A DNA stretch of 64,000 nt from Chenopodium formosanum (taxonomy: Eukaryota > Streptophyta > Magnoliopsida > Caryophyllales > Amaranthaceae), in assembly GCA_024500155.1 (NCBI GenBank), contig CM044880.1:17406379-17470378 (forward strand), in the 5' to 3' direction. A model generated the notes under the pieces. That model was given only the letters and a program-made list of their open reading frames with translations. It had not been told where the DNA came from and searched no databases. Both the position numbers and the translations under genes were made by a program. Every line of letters begins with the position of its first letter. Positions within the stretch are counted from its first letter, which is position 1. Positions 32,640 to 45,821 of the stretch are shown here, in pieces.

Positions 32640-34116
32640 ATATACAACAACAATGTGCATGTTGTTTTATACATGCATAATAATACTTTTAACTATAATA
32701 GTATGTGTATATAATATTATATTTTTTATAATATAAAAAAGTATACGTATATAATATAATATTTTATAACACGTGTCCTCCATACCAAGTGTAGTCCCAA
32801 TCACCACTACACCAATTGGTTGTTGGTGTAGTGGTGATTGAGACTACACTTGGTAGGGAGGACCAGTGTGCTCCCCTGCAACAACAATCGGAAGGGGAGT
32901 GGAATCTAATAACTTATAACTGATCCTCAAATCTAGATTATCCCAAAGAGTGAACCGGATAGAACACCCAAAACTCAATGCATATATGACGGGAATTAAC
33001 TTATCCTTTATCTATCTTATACAAAACTCCAAAGTCTATTTTTTTTTCCAAAATATGATAATAACATTTGTAAATTTTTGTTAATATGAAAGATATAAAC
33101 CTATCAAAATGTATATATAGTTAAATTGTTTAATAACTTATATCGAATGCGTAGTTTTATAAAAATTATTTGCATGTAATCATTAAATGTGTTGGATGTT
33201 GTGTAGCTATGCAATGTCCAAAACTTTAGTTGAGCGACTTTAATTTAGTGATTGTACGGTAAAAAGATATTGACTTTGATCTTGAAACCTAATAGTCTAA
33301 TAAATTCTAAATAGAAAAATTAAAACAAAAGGAAATGAAAATAGTAAATGGCTTTAAATATTGAAATAAACATAACCTTTTAAATCAATTTAGCGAACTC
33401 AAGAGACAATTTTAAGGCATTTAAAATTAAATGGGGGGAAATATATGTAAAAAGAACATTTTAAGATATATAAATGTTCATGCACTATTATAAGAGTTTT
33501 GTTAACCTTTTTATAATTAAGGTAGGGATAAATCTTAGTAATATATACTCCGTATATTTTATTTATATAAAATTATCATTATCCATACCTATATATGAAG
33601 TATTTGTGTCGTATACTATATTTAATCAGCTGTTGGTTATATATATGACTATTATATAATATATAGTTTTTGGCACAATGCTTAACTTAGGAAAATATAT
33701 GTTCTGGTAGGTCAAATATAAGGTTATTATTGTGTCTATAGATTTAATGAGTGCGACGGGTAAATAAAACATGTATATATTAGATTGATTGTAGCTACTG
33801 ATGCGGATGGTATGATAAGAAAATTTTAGTTTTTTCTCAACGGGAGATATAAATAAATTAGTCCACTTCTTATATAGCTATGTGGAGTATTATTCAATTA
33901 TTTTTCAATTAATAAATTAACATTATAAAAAATTAAAAGAAATTCAAATAACATAAAATACTATTTAAATAACGTTCCTTTAATTTTTTTTTATTGACCA
34001 TTAGTACAAGTCCTTTAATAGTAAATGAATTACATTTGTTTTTATTTTTATTTTTCCTACGGGTTTAATAATTTGATTAAATTTATAATCTGTGCATCGC
34101 ACAACCACTATGCTAG
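32640..34116. other. AT-rich region with a hairpin and a Helitron 3' end
   Basis: No gene is supported. A 37-bp-arm hairpin lies at 32778-32860. The region closes with TGTGCATCGCACAACCACTATGCTAG, CTAG at 34113-34116 followed by T, a Helitron 3' end whose 5' partner I cannot place. The stretch between about 32950 and 34070 shows nothing I can classify. Confidence 0.45.
32778..32860. repeat. Near-perfect 37-bp-arm inverted repeat
   Basis: CTCCATACCAAGTGTAGTCC (32778) pairs with GGACTACACTTGG-like sequence ending AGGGAG at 32860 around a nine-base loop. One arm resembles the dispersed fragment at 28190-28256 (CACCACTACACCAACAACC). Confidence 0.8.
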
Positions 34117-34697
34117 TTACATAATACTAAAAGCGAATCTGACATGACACTTGTTATGTTACGATTAAAAATTTTCTCGCCACTTTTTTCTTTCCATTTT
34201 TTTTTTGTACAAAATCTTCATTAATATTATTTTATATATCCTATGATATTTAACTTTCAATTTGGCAACTATATACGAAATATATTCTATATGCATATCT
34301 TTCATGTTTTTTATAATAGGTATTTTTCTATAATAAACAAACACATAATAAGGTAATATATTAGAATAATAAAATGTACTACTCTCGTACTTCGTATCAT
34401 TCTACAACGTATTTTTTCTTTGAAAGTTTTTTTTGCTCTAACTAGGATTTGATACTTTAGCTATTATTATATATTTATTGATTTTTTTTTATAATACAGA
34501 GTAATAACATTACAATTCAATAACTATAAACCTAAATATAAATCAAAATTAAAAAATCATGATTATTAATTTTCATAAAAAATAGTCAATTAAATTTGTA
34601 AAACATTATGCAAGTTATAGTATGCTATAAAATATTGTGCCGGTCAAAACATGCCGACAAAATAGGGACGTATGGGTATATAATTACATTGCACGGG

Positions 34698-36878
34698 TGT
34701 AGGGAATATTTCAAGCGTTGATCCCTAGCTCGAACCCCACTGTGATCATACACTAAAGTATGGTGGCGTCCAAAGGGAAAGAAGATAAAGTAAAAGAGTC
34801 GCCAACAAGTTTTTTAGGAACTTGTAAACCGTTCACAGGGTGAAGGTTACACCTCTTAACGATCCAAGAGATCGTCAACTCCATAAGGTCTTGAACCAAA
34901 TAGGGTTCGGGGATGAAGGTACAAATCCAACTTAACAGAAATTGAATCTGCCCTAATAATAGGCTTCTACTTTATTCTGATCGTATTCATGTGCGCTTTT
35001 TGACTAACATGCAATCAATAGGATTACCCTAAACACGTTTATCTATGTTGGTTGAATATTAATGCACAAACAAATCTATTATTGGCGATCACTTGAATTA
35101 TAATCAAATTAATCCTAAACAAGATTATTAATTATCTTATTAAGCGTGATTACAAGTACCAATTCCCTTTAAACATGCATAAAAGGTGTGATCAAGCAAT
35201 AAATATAATCAAGCAACATAATAATCAATTATAATCATAATAATAATAATATTCATAATCATGTTAAAGCATAATAATAGCAAGATCCTAGGCATGATAC
35301 TAACAAGAATAATAACAAACTCTAGCATGTTACTAAGCAATAAAAATCAAAGCTTTAATCCTAACATGATACTAACATGAATATTAGGAAAATAAAATAG
35401 GAAGCATCATAGAAATCATAATTAATATAAGCAAATCACCCTAAATATCATACTAAAGAAAGCATCCTAACATGATACTAGGAACATCCTAAACATGATA
35501 CTAGGAATTAAAATAATAACCTAAGCATGATTTCTATATCAAACTATCAATTAAACAAGCCTCGTACCTCTTTCTAATAACAAAATACACACGTTAGTAA
35601 CTTCAAGGAAAATAATAAATAAAAATTAATTTAAATAATTGAAAGAGAGATTTGGGACCAAACCCTCAGAAATAAAACCTTTCACGTCTAGGGCAAAGAC
35701 AACTTCGAAGATGGCTAGGTGTATCTAGGTCTAATGAATGCGGAATTTTTATATTTGTGAAACGCTAGTTTAGAAAAGAGAGAGAGAGTAATCAAGAGAA
35801 TCTTGATGAGAGTTGGTGAGAATTGGTAAGAACAAGAATTGATGAGAATAGATGATTTAAAAGGAGTTTTTAGAAAGCTATTTATAGAGAAAATCAGCCA
35901 AAAAGATAGAAAATCGAAACAGAGTTCTGACGTGCATAAAAATTGATTAGCGTCGACGCCGGAAATTAGCGCCAGACGCTAACATTATCCCCAAGCGGAG
36001 AAGATTAGCGCCAGGCGCCAAGCCTTAGCGTCAGGCGCTAATAATCAGTTTCACGCGTTTTGTTTTTATCATATCTTTTGATCCGAAAGTCCAAATAAGG
36101 CATATAATATGTCGTTGGAAAGCTCTTGAAGTATAATTTTCAAACCAATTATAATCAGATTAAAATCTTTTTTAGATAAAAAGATATGACCGAAATACTG
36201 GAAGGGTGTCAGTTTTGGATAGAGTTTCATGTCTCATTCATATCTTTATAGCTCGGATTTAATATTATAATATATAATTGGAAATATAATTTCAAGATCT
36301 ATCCAATCATATAAAATTTGGATAAAGATTATGATTCATGATAATAAAATCTAAATATATTCCACTTCGTACAAAACAAGGATTCTCAAAAGGAGTAGTT
36401 TTATTCAATTTCAAACTCTTTAAAACATAATTATCAATCCTAACTCCATTAGGATTTAAAATAACCTTCTAGAATATTCTAGAATACGATAATCAATCCT
36501 AATAGTTTTAGGAATGATAATTAATATTAGGCCCTCCTCTAGATCATTGGGCCGCATATAAAAACCAAATCGGGCCCAGCTTAGTATTTTGGTCATAACT
36601 TCCTCATTATTCATCGGAATTGGGCTTATAATATATCGTTGGAAAGGTCTTTTCAAGCTCTATCCAACTATACTACTATTGGACACATATCATGGACCAA
36701 CCAAATTGGATTGGCTGTTTTCTTTAAATAGGTTTTCAAAAACAGAGAGAAGAGAAAAGAAATTAAAACTATCCGCAACACTTAACTTTCCACACTTTCA
36801 CTTCATTCGATTATGATTCGACATGAAACATATTCATCACTGGGTTTGGTTTTGGGGAGACACAAATAAGTGTCTACA
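34698..36878 (-). mobile_element. Solo LTR of the gag-only family
   Basis: It starts TGTAGGGAATATTTCAAGC and ends AGTGTCTACA, the reverse complement of the LTRs at 12085 and 47316, and is flanked by a perfect ACGGG duplication (34693-34697 and 36879-36883). At 2181 bp it is full length for this family. GGCGCC-type repeats occur at about 35945-36050. Three TATAATATATCGTTGGAAAG-type modules lie at about 36066-36165, 36235-36325 and 36590-36690. No internal region remains. Confidence 0.9.
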
Positions 36879-36959
36879 ACGGGTTATAATTATAAATTGC
36901 ATTCTCATATAAAACACTATAATCATTAAATTTTTGTGTTTTTGTGTTTTTTTTTTTTT

Positions 36960-38098
36960 GGAAAAATTGCTCCCATTAATCTGAACTTTGCCTCATCCGC
37001 AAAAAATAATCCCTACTTTGGATTATTATTTATCACTCTCAACTTTAGGGGGTATTAATTTCTATTGCACCTAAATTACTTGCAATCGGTTAATCAGGTA
37101 AACATTGTTGACTTGTGATTAATTGCACACGTGTCACAACCGGATTGGTTAAAAAAAATGAAAAAAATAATAATACAACCACCTAATACCGCAGCCCGCA
37201 ACCACCTGCCAGCCATCCCCCTTCCCCCGGAGCACCGGCCTCCTAACGCAGCAGCCCCATGCCCTCATCCATCTCTCTTCTCTCGCGCACCAAAGCAGGG
37301 GAGAGGAAAGGGGCGCCCGCGGTGGCAGAGGCCACGCCCATGACGAATTAGAATTGGGGCTGATTCGAAGTTTGAATTTGCAGGCTGCTCTATTCAAATT
37401 GCCGAACTTGAGGGCGGTTGCGGGTCATGGTGAAACTATGGGTTGCTAATTACGGCTGTTGCGCTCGATTTGTGGTGAAGGTGGCTGGGAGCAGAGGTGG
37501 TGCGGTGCCCGTTGAATGTGTTGGCTGCGATGGTGATTGATAATGATAGGTGCGACGTGAACAGGGGCTGTGGGCTGGTGTGCGTGGTGTTTGAGTGAGG
37601 GAGATGCGAATTTGGGGGTGTGAGTTGCGGGTTGGTGTAAGAACAGGGGGTTGTGGTGGCTGTGTTTTGCATTGAAGGAGATGGAGAAGAGGCGAAAACG
37701 GCGGGGGCCGGAGAAGATTTGGTGGTTTTTCAAGGCGGGGGAATGCTGGGCGCCATGTTCCGGCATCGAGGGAGGGGTTTTCAGGGGTGGGCGATTTTCC
37801 AGCGGGGCAGGGGTGGGGGTGGGATGTTTACCGGGATAGGGGTAGGTGGGGGGGGCTGACTTTGTTTTTTTTTTTAATTTTTGTTTTATTTATTTTTTCT
37901 TTTTTTTAAAAATTTTTTTTTGGACCTATCACATGTTGACACATGTCTGGTGACTTGCTATATCAGGTTAGATGGCCGGTTGGGTGCAATAAAAATTAAT
38001 ACCTACCCCCTAAAATTGGGAGTGATCGATAATAATCCAAAGTAGGGATTATTTTTGGCGGACAAGGCAAATTTCAGATTAATGGGAGCAATTTTTCC
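36960..38098. mobile_element. Pack-MULE-like element with a GC-rich interior
   Basis: Both ends carry the same long inverted repeat, about 110 bp: GGAAAAATTGCTCCCATTAA at 36960 and its complement ending at 38098, continuing through AATAATCCCTACTTTGGATT. It sits in a T run, so the 8-9-bp target duplication (T8-T9) is consistent but not diagnostic. The interior (37190-37860) is far more GC-rich than anything around it, as in captured gene fragments. Several overlapping open frames exist there (for example 37446-37766 minus), none recognisable. Confidence 0.75.
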
Positions 38099-38336
38099 TT
38101 TTTTTTAATGTTTAATAATCAATAACTTATGATAACAATATAATATTAATTCAAGTTTTTTTGTTTTGTTTTTTTTTTTTTTTTTTAAAGAAATTCAAGT
38201 ATTTGTTTCAATTAAAAATATTATTTTTTTTTTTGAAAAAAAAAATTTATTGTTGTATTAAATTATAATTCACTGATTCATAATTTGATTAAGTAAAAAC
38301 CGTGCGTTGCACAGATTTTAAGCTAGTATATATATA

Positions 38337-39026
38337 GGGGAGGGATCAAGTGAGAATAGGTTCATATGTGAGAATTCATACTTATATGAGAACTGATCTA
38401 TAATTTAGAACACGTGAGTAAAAATTTAGAACATACGAGAAAAAATTTAGAACATGCGACTCAAATTTAAATTTAGAACATATGACTAATAATTTTGAAC
38501 ATGTGTGTGAGCAATAATTTAGAACATCTGATTCAAGAATTAGAACATGAGAGTAAAAATTTAAAAAAATTGCTTTATAAAATTTAGAACATATGATTAA
38601 AATTTAGAACATCTGATTTAAAATTTAGAACGTGTGAATAAAAAATTTAGAATACTTGGTATAAAGTATAGAAAAGGGGAGTAAAAAAATTGAACATATA
38701 AGTAAAAATATAGAACATGTGAGTCAAAATTGGAACATATGCTTTCGAATTTAGAACATATAACTAAAAATCTTAGAACACACGCACGTTTTAAAATTTA
38801 GAACATATAAGTTAAAATTTCGGAATAAGTCATTCGAAATTTATAATAACCAAATTAACTAATTTATGGTTTAGAACATGTGAGTACTAATTTAGAACAT
38901 CTGATTTAATTTAGAACACCTAGGAAAAAGTTTAGAACATTAGATTTAAAATTTAGAACATACGAGTAAAAATTTAGAATATAAAAAGTGTTCTCACATA
39001 AGAAAAATTCTCACATGAGCCTTCCC
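38337..39026. mobile_element. TA-flanked MITE filled with a TTTAGAACAT minisatellite
   Basis: Termini GGGGAGGGATCAAGTGAGAA and, inverted, GGGAAGGCTCATGTGAGAAT are flanked on both sides by TATATA runs. The interior (38405-38985) is about 25 degenerate units of 20-25 bases built on AATTTAGAACATNTGANT. No coding capacity. The superfamily is uncertain. Confidence 0.65.
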
Positions 39027-39043
39027 ATATATATATATATATA

Positions 39044-39708
39044 TGAAGGAAATGTGTCCTCGACTTTAGTGCAATTACTTAATATAATTATGGATCGTAT
39101 TATGGAGATAGTAATTCGTTTATTTGGGTCGTCTATACGTCTTGCTAGAAATGCTATAGAACTTTGGGTTAGCAAGTAACAAACCCGAAGCCCGCCTAAA
39201 CGGATCCTACAAGGTCACACATTAGGATTGGATCAATAAAGAAACCCGAAGCCCAAAGTGGGCCTTAGGGTGACCGAGCAAAAAGGGAAAGGGGAGAGAA
39301 AACCCTAACCTAATTATTAATAATAATATGATTATATATTAATTAGTTAGGGATAATAAAAATATACTGTATTCAGTTTTCTGAAAACAACGTAAGTTTT
39401 TCTCTTAATATTTTTCTCTCTAAAATTGGTTCTCAACTCCAAGAAAGGTGAAAGGTTTTTCCCGTTCAACTAGCATTGGTGGAGTGTTGATTCAATCCGG
39501 TGGACTAAATAGAGGAGTTACAATTGAGGCTCTTTATCTCCGGTAGAGAAGAATATTGCTAAGAGGATTCACGCTTCAAAGGTTAATTCTAAACTATTAT
39601 GTGATCTTTATTTGTATATGCATGAGATCCTGTTTAGGAGATCCTGTATATTGCTAAGCGTATGAATTTGATTCATGAAATTCTGCATAGAGTACCTAAA
39701 ACCCTACA
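39044..39708 (+). repeat. Left LTR of copia element 2
   Basis: 665 bp from TGAAGGAAATGTGTCC to AACCCTACA. The left boundary follows an AT run and is set by the TG; no second LTR is available to confirm it. Confidence 0.65.
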
Positions 39709-39709
39709 G

Positions 39710-39720
39710 TGGTATCAGTT
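39710..39720 (+). other. Primer binding site of copia element 2
   Basis: TGGTATCAGTT begins two bases after the LTR and fits the tRNA-iMet-type site TGGTATCAGAGC. Confidence 0.7.
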
Positions 39721-41778
39721 AGCCCCTTGCATATAATTTATAGGTCACAATAATATGATTATTTTGATGTGTGAATTAGGCTAATTTTAATTTGATTAAG
39801 GAGAGGAATTGAATTATGGATTAAAATAACCTTATTAGAATATGATTTTAATTGATTAGAATTGATTAAATTGTGAATTTAATTGCTCAATAGCCTCTAA
39901 CCATATATTTTTTTAAGAACCCTAAAGCCCCAAAATTTCGAATTTGATGGTTATGAACCCTAATTTTCGATTTTAATTGTTAAATTTATATAATATAATC
40001 TATTTTTCATATTTAAAATTTTTTAGATATGATTAATTAATTCATGTAAAATTGGTTTTATATGAATTGGGAATTATTTTATATGAAAAGCCCTAAATTA
40101 ATTAAAATGGAGATTTTGATTAATTTTTTCTGAAATTATGCATAAAGGAGTTTGTGTTTAATTATAATTAGATCACCAAAATTAATTTTGCAAAAGTTGT
40201 GAAATTAATTTAACTCAAACAAGAAAAAAAAATTAAAGCTTGAAGGGGAGCAGCCACGGTTGGGTGGCAGAACCACCTCATGGTGGACCACGGTGGCTGC
40301 TCCGGTGGTCGGAAATGGGGGACGGGCGGCAGGGAAGTCGGTGTTGGGCAAGAGCAGAGCTGAACCTGCAACTGTTGCACGGTTTCAGCTCTGCTCGAGC
40401 TGATTGGCGTGCTGGCAGCTGCCTGGTGCGCCAGCCAGCGCTGCTGTGGGTTGGCGGTTGCCTGGCTGCGGCGGCCAGCTACTGTGGTGGCTTGGCTCCG
40501 GCCTGGCTGCTGCAGCGGCTGTGACGTGGCTGGGCAGCAAGCTCAGTCACGACAGCTCTGTTTTTCATTTAAAAAAAATAAAAATTTTGATAAAAATAAA
40601 TAAAATAAAAAAAATTCTGATTTATTTATTTTGGATAATATTGAAAAACTGATTTTAAGGGGATATTGAGCAATTCCAATTAAGGTTGTTTTGAATTGAT
40701 TATAAGATAATTACATAATTTGATTTTTTTTATCTAATTAAAATTAGTTGGTTAGCTTATTTTTAGGATAAAATCTTTTAGGTGGTTAGGATTTCAGTTT
40801 ATCAAATATGATTTATATTCCAAGATTTCCTAATTAATTGATTTATCCTCTTGACATAATTAAGAATATCTGATATTTTGATTATTGGCAAGTATAATAT
40901 GTGATATTATTATGTGGCATCTTTATATATATGATATATTATTGCTATAAATGACTAGTATAGTCCTAGATTTAAATTATAAATACGATCTGCGTATCGT
41001 TATGCATTTTTATAATTTAAATACAATCTGCGTATCGTTAAGTATTTTTGTAATTTTATTTAATTAAGAATTAGTTTAATTATTCAAATTCTTAATTAAT
41101 CCAACGAAGATCCCAGATGAGAAGGCCCATGACGAAGGTGGATGGAGATCCATGAAGAGTCCAAGGAGGTGCCCATTCAAGCTTAGTTCTTAGGATTAGG
41201 GGTCATACTAGCTCATATTTAATTTTGCATTTTTTTATTATTCTTAAAATGCTTATAAGTTTATTGTATGTATGTTATCAATGCGCTAGAGTTAACTAAT
41301 TAATAACGACATAATAAACTTAGGTCCCGCAAATATTGAGGTTTGCTTTTCCAAATATAAAGTACTTATTAACCCTTAATTAATAGTAATAAGTCATGCC
41401 TCCGCAGGGTATTGTTATTAATTTTGGGAAGTGAGGTGAAATTGCGAATTTTGCGCACTTAATTTGGTTAACCTCAACAAAATCATCAAAAGCGTTTTGG
41501 ATTTTGAAGCAAAGGGACAGTTAAGCATGAGATGTTTTTCTATCTAACCAAGAATTACAAATGTTGTAATTAGTAAAGAGTTTACTTACCTTGAAAATGA
41601 AATTATAAGAAAAGGCCTCCGTCTGCTTAACGTTGCATATTGATAGGATCTTTGAATCACTTATTCAAATAGGGACATTAAAATTGAATAGAGTGCTAAG
41701 TAACCTTGAAACTATTGCATGTTGTAGGTGCTTTTATAAACATAAATTGAACTTTGCCTTTTTCTGTCTGTAGATATC
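39721..41778 (+). other. 2 kb untranslated leader of copia element 2
   Basis: Mostly AT rich, with one GC-rich island at 40240-40560 (GGTGGCTGCTCCGGTGGTCG and further CTGGCTGCGGCGGCC blocks) whose open frames resemble nothing known to me. Two copies of ACGATCTGCGTATCGTTA / ACAATCTGCGTATCGTTA lie at 40985 and 41023. No gene supported. Confidence 0.6.
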
Positions 41779-44700
41779 ATGACTAATAACAACAATAACT
41801 CGATTTTTAGCGTCCGTCCCTTCCTTGAGAAGGATAGGTTGAACGGAGAAAACTTCATCAATTAGGAAAGGACCCTAAGACTTCTTTTAAAGTCGGAGGG
41901 CAGAGAGGATGTCTTAGAAAACCCACTTCCAGTAGTGACTGATGAATCATCTGATGCTGATAAACGTCGTGCTAAGCAGGCTAATGATAGGTCTACTCCA
42001 ATCACTTGCTTCATGGTGGCGGCTATGGAACCGGACCTCCAAAGGAGGATTGAGACCAAAGATGCTTACACCATTATGCAAGAGCTTAAGGCCATGTTTC
42101 AGAAACAGACCAGGATTGAGAGATATGAGATTAATAAGGAGATTTTGGAATGCAAGATAGAAAATGGTGAATCTTTTCGCCAACATGCTTTCAAAATGAT
42201 GGGTCTTTTTGAAAGCATGGAACGTCTTGGTTCCCTTATAGCCAACAGTTGGCTACTGATATCATTCTCCATTCATTGCCTGACAGCTTTAATCAGTTTA
42301 GGATGAATTTCAACATGAATGAGTCTGAAAAGATTATGACTCAATTGCATGGGATGCTTGTCAATGCTGAAAGGAACATTCCCAAAGAACCAAAGAAAGA
42401 GGTTTTGATGGTTCAAAAGGGAAAGGGTTTCAAAAACAAGGGGGCAGGCAAGAAAAACAAAGGCAAGCAAGTTGTCAAAGTTTCGGAAAAGCCTAAGCAG
42501 ACTGCTAAACCAAAAGTTGTTGCGGAAAGCAAATGTTTCTACTGTGAAAAGATAGGTCACTGGAAGAGAAACTGCCCCAAGTACTTGGAGGATAAGATGT
42601 CAGGTACTTCTACTTCAGGTATTTATGTTATAGAAGTTAATTTGACTTCTACTTCTTTAGGGGTATTTGATACCGGCTGTGGTTCTCACATAGTTAATGA
42701 TGTGCAGGGACTAAAAAGAAGTAGAAAAATAGCAAAAGGTGAGGTGGAGCTTCGCGTCGAAAATGGAGCAAGAGTTGCTGCACTTGCCGTCGAAAGTTAT
42801 AGTCTACATTTACTGTCTGGATTAATTTTAGAATTTAATAATTGTTATTTCGTTCTGTCAATTACTAAGAACATTATTTCTGTTTCTGTTTTGGATCATG
42901 AAGGTTTTTGTTTTGAGATTAAGAACAAATGTTGTTCCATTTCTTACAATAACATGTTCTATGCTAGTGCAAAATTAATTAATGGCTTATATGTACTTGA
43001 TAGGACAGTACAAGTCTATAACATAAATAGCAAGAAACAAAAGTCAAATGATTTAAACCCAACATATCTATGGCATTGCCGGATGGGTCATATAAACCAA
43101 AAGCGCATCCAAAAGTTACAAAAGGATGGAATCCTTACATCATTCGATTATGAATCATTTGATGTATGTGAATCATGCTTGTTGGGGAAAATGACAAAGT
43201 CACCTTTTACTGGAAAGAGTGAAAGAGCCAATGATCTCTTGGCACTTATACATACAGATGTTTGTGGGCCTATGAGTTCAAAGGCAAGAGGTGGGTTTAT
43301 TTACTTCATCACTTTTACTGATGATTTAAGTCGATATGGGTATATCTACTTAATGAAGCATAAGTCGGAATCATTTGAAAAGTTCAAAGAATTCCAAAAT
43401 GAAGTACAGAATCAACATGGTAAAACAATAAAAGCATTAAGATCCGATCGTGGTGGAGAATATTTGACCCAAGAATTCGATAATCATCTAAAGGATTGTG
43501 GAATAGTTTCACAGTTGACTCCGCCAGGGACGCCACAGTTAAACGGTGTGTCTGAAAGGAGGAATCGAACTTTACTGGATACGGTTCGATCAATGATGAG
43601 TCTTGTTGATATTCCAATTTCTTTTTGGGGATATGCTCTAGAAACAGCTGCACACACACTAAATAGAAGCCTGTCAAAGGCTGTAGAAAAGACTCCATAT
43701 GAGATGTGGAATGGAAAAGTTCCAAACTTATCTTTTCTTAAAATCTGGGGTTGTGAGGTCTTTGTAAAACATTTACTGTCAGACAAACTTGCACCCAAAT
43801 CAGATAAATGTCTCTTTGTGGGATACCCAAAGGAGACAAGGGGTTACTACTTTTATAACCGTCAACAGAACAAAGTGTTTGTTGCTCGTGATGGTGTCTT
43901 TCTTGAAAAGGAGTTTATTTCCAGAAAGACAAGTGGGAGTAAAATAGTTCTCGAAGAAATTCAAGATGAGCAACAAATGGATGTGGATCAAAACACGTCA
44001 GAGGCAAGGGCGCATGACTCTTCTATGACAAGTCAAGTGTCGGAGCAAGCTGATTCATTAAGCGAAACTCCTATCATCCCACTTGAATCTAATTCATGCG
44101 AAAATCTTCAAGAGGTTGAAGAGAATATTTCTATTGATGCTCAAGCCCCACGTAGGTCGAGTAGAACAAGGATTCCAAACAAGCAGTTGGTTGATTTCCT
44201 GTTAACAGAAGACTCTGAAATATTGATTTTGGAAAATTCTGAACCTACTACCTACAAACAAGCTTTGACGAGCCCAGACTTTGAGAAATGGCTTGAGGCC
44301 ATGAAATCTGAAATGGAATCCATGTTTGAGAACAAAGTTTGGACCCTAGTCGACTTGCCTAATGGGGTTAAACCTATTGGATGCAAGTGGGTGTTCAAAA
44401 TAAAAACAAACAAGAATGGAAATGTCTATATCTATAAAGCAAGACTGGTTGCAAAAGGATTCAAACAAATACATGGTATAGACTATGATGAAACCTTTTC
44501 TCCAATGGCAAAGATTAAGTCAATTCGGATACTTTTGGCGATTGTTGCACATTACAATTATGAAATTTGGCAGATGGATGTCAAAACCGCCTTCTTGAAT
44601 GGGTTCTTGATGGAAGATGTGTACATGACACAACCTGAGGGTTTTGATGATCCAGAAAATCCCAAAAGAGTTTGCAAGCTTCAGAGATCCATTTATAGAT

Positions 44701-45821
44701 TGAAGCAAGCGTCTCGGAGTTGGAATCTTCGATTTGATGAGGCAATCAAACAGTTTGGTTTTCTCAAGAGTGAAGAAGAATCTTGTGTCTATAAGAAATT
44801 TAGTGGGAGTAGCTTAGTCTTCTTGGTTTTGTATGTAGATGACATACTATTCATAGGAAATGGCATACCAATGCTTGAGTCAGTCAAGGAATGGTTGAGA
44901 AGTTGTTTTTTCATGAAAGACCTTGGAGAAGCTGAGTACATTTTGGGAATCAAAATCCATAAAGATAGGTCTCGAAGGATGCTTGGACTGAGCCAAGAGA
45001 CTTATATTGATAAGGTTCTTGCAAGGTTCAATATGGAAAACTCTAAGAGAGGATTCATTCCCATGTCACATGGCATTTCGCTTAGCAAGAGTTAGTGCCC
45101 ATCGGAGCCTGATGAGTTAAAGCGAATGAGTAGCATACCTTACGCCTCGGCTATAGGTTCTATCATGTATGCCATGATATGCACTCGACCAAATGTTGCA
45201 TTTTCTCTGAGCTTATGTAGCAGATTCCAAGCAAATCCAGGTGAAGCACACTGGATTGCGGCTAAGAACATCCTAAAGTACTTGAGAAGGACTAAAGGAA
45301 TGTTTTTGGTCTATGGAGGAGTAGATGAGTTGATTGTTAAAGGTTATACTGATGCAAATTTACAGACCGACAGAGATGATTACCTCTCGCAATCAAGGTA
45401 CATCTTTTGTCTGAATGGAGCAGCAGTGAGCTGGAAGAGTTTAAAGCAAGGCACTGTAGCAGACTCTATGACAAAATCAGAATATTTAGCGGCGGTAGAA
45501 GCAGCTAAAAAAGCTGTTTGGATAAAGAAGTTCCTAACAGAGCTAGGGATCGTACCTAGTGTTCTAGAAGGAATTGATTTGTTTTGTGATAATAATGGAG
45601 CTATTGCGCAAGCTAAAGAACCAAGTTCAAACGACAAATCCAAGCATGTAATGAGGAAGTATTACCTCACTCGCAAGATTGTAGACAGTAATGATGTCAA
45701 GATCTGCAAAGTTCACATGGATGAGAATGTTGCTGATCCACTCACTAAACCTCTACCTCAACCCAAGCATGAACATCACGCTAGGGCTGTAGGGTTGAAG
45801 CAAGTGTTAGAATGGCTTTAA
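41779..45821 (+). pseudogene. gag-pol polyprotein of copia element 2, three lesions
   Basis: Reads from MTNNNNNSIF at 41779 to VGLKQVLEWL at 45821, about 1,345 codons, full length for the family. In order: gag; CCHC knuckle CFYCEKIGHWKRNC at 42534-42575; protease FDTGCGSHIV (Asp codon 42669); integrase HHCC (WHCRMGHINQ ... CESCLLGK) and core Asps in HTDVCGPM and RSDRGGEY; RT with WQMDVKTAFLNGFL and YVDD at 44832-44843; RNase H with GYTDA, KSEYLA and CDNNGA. Lesions: TAG at 41863-41865 where Trp is usual (NFI-N-stop), a one-base frameshift near 42230 (ERLG/PYSQQLATD), and TAG at 45093-45095 where Gln is expected (LSKS-stop-CPSEPDE). A 948-codon stretch between the last two is open, so decay is recent. 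DTGCGSHI differs from the usual DTGCSSH. Confidence 0.9.

Larger units (their letters stand above)
34121..38326 (+). mobile_element. Helitron carrying two nested insertions
   Basis: The 5' end ATAATACTAAAAGCGAATCT is followed by TGACACTTGTTATG and TTTTCTCGCC, as in the Helitrons at 5950 and 6594. The 3' end has CCGTGCGTTGCACAG and then AAGCTAG, CTAG at 38323-38326 followed by T. Nested inside are the solo LTR 34698-36878 and the Pack-MULE-like element 36960-38098; without them the Helitron is about 0.87 kb. It begins four bases after the CTAG of the preceding Helitron. Confidence 0.65.

Noticed and set aside
37131..37859. Several Pro/His or Gly-rich frames in the GC-rich island
   Set aside because: Overlapping frames on both strands, none recognisable; explained better as a captured fragment in a Pack-MULE-like element.
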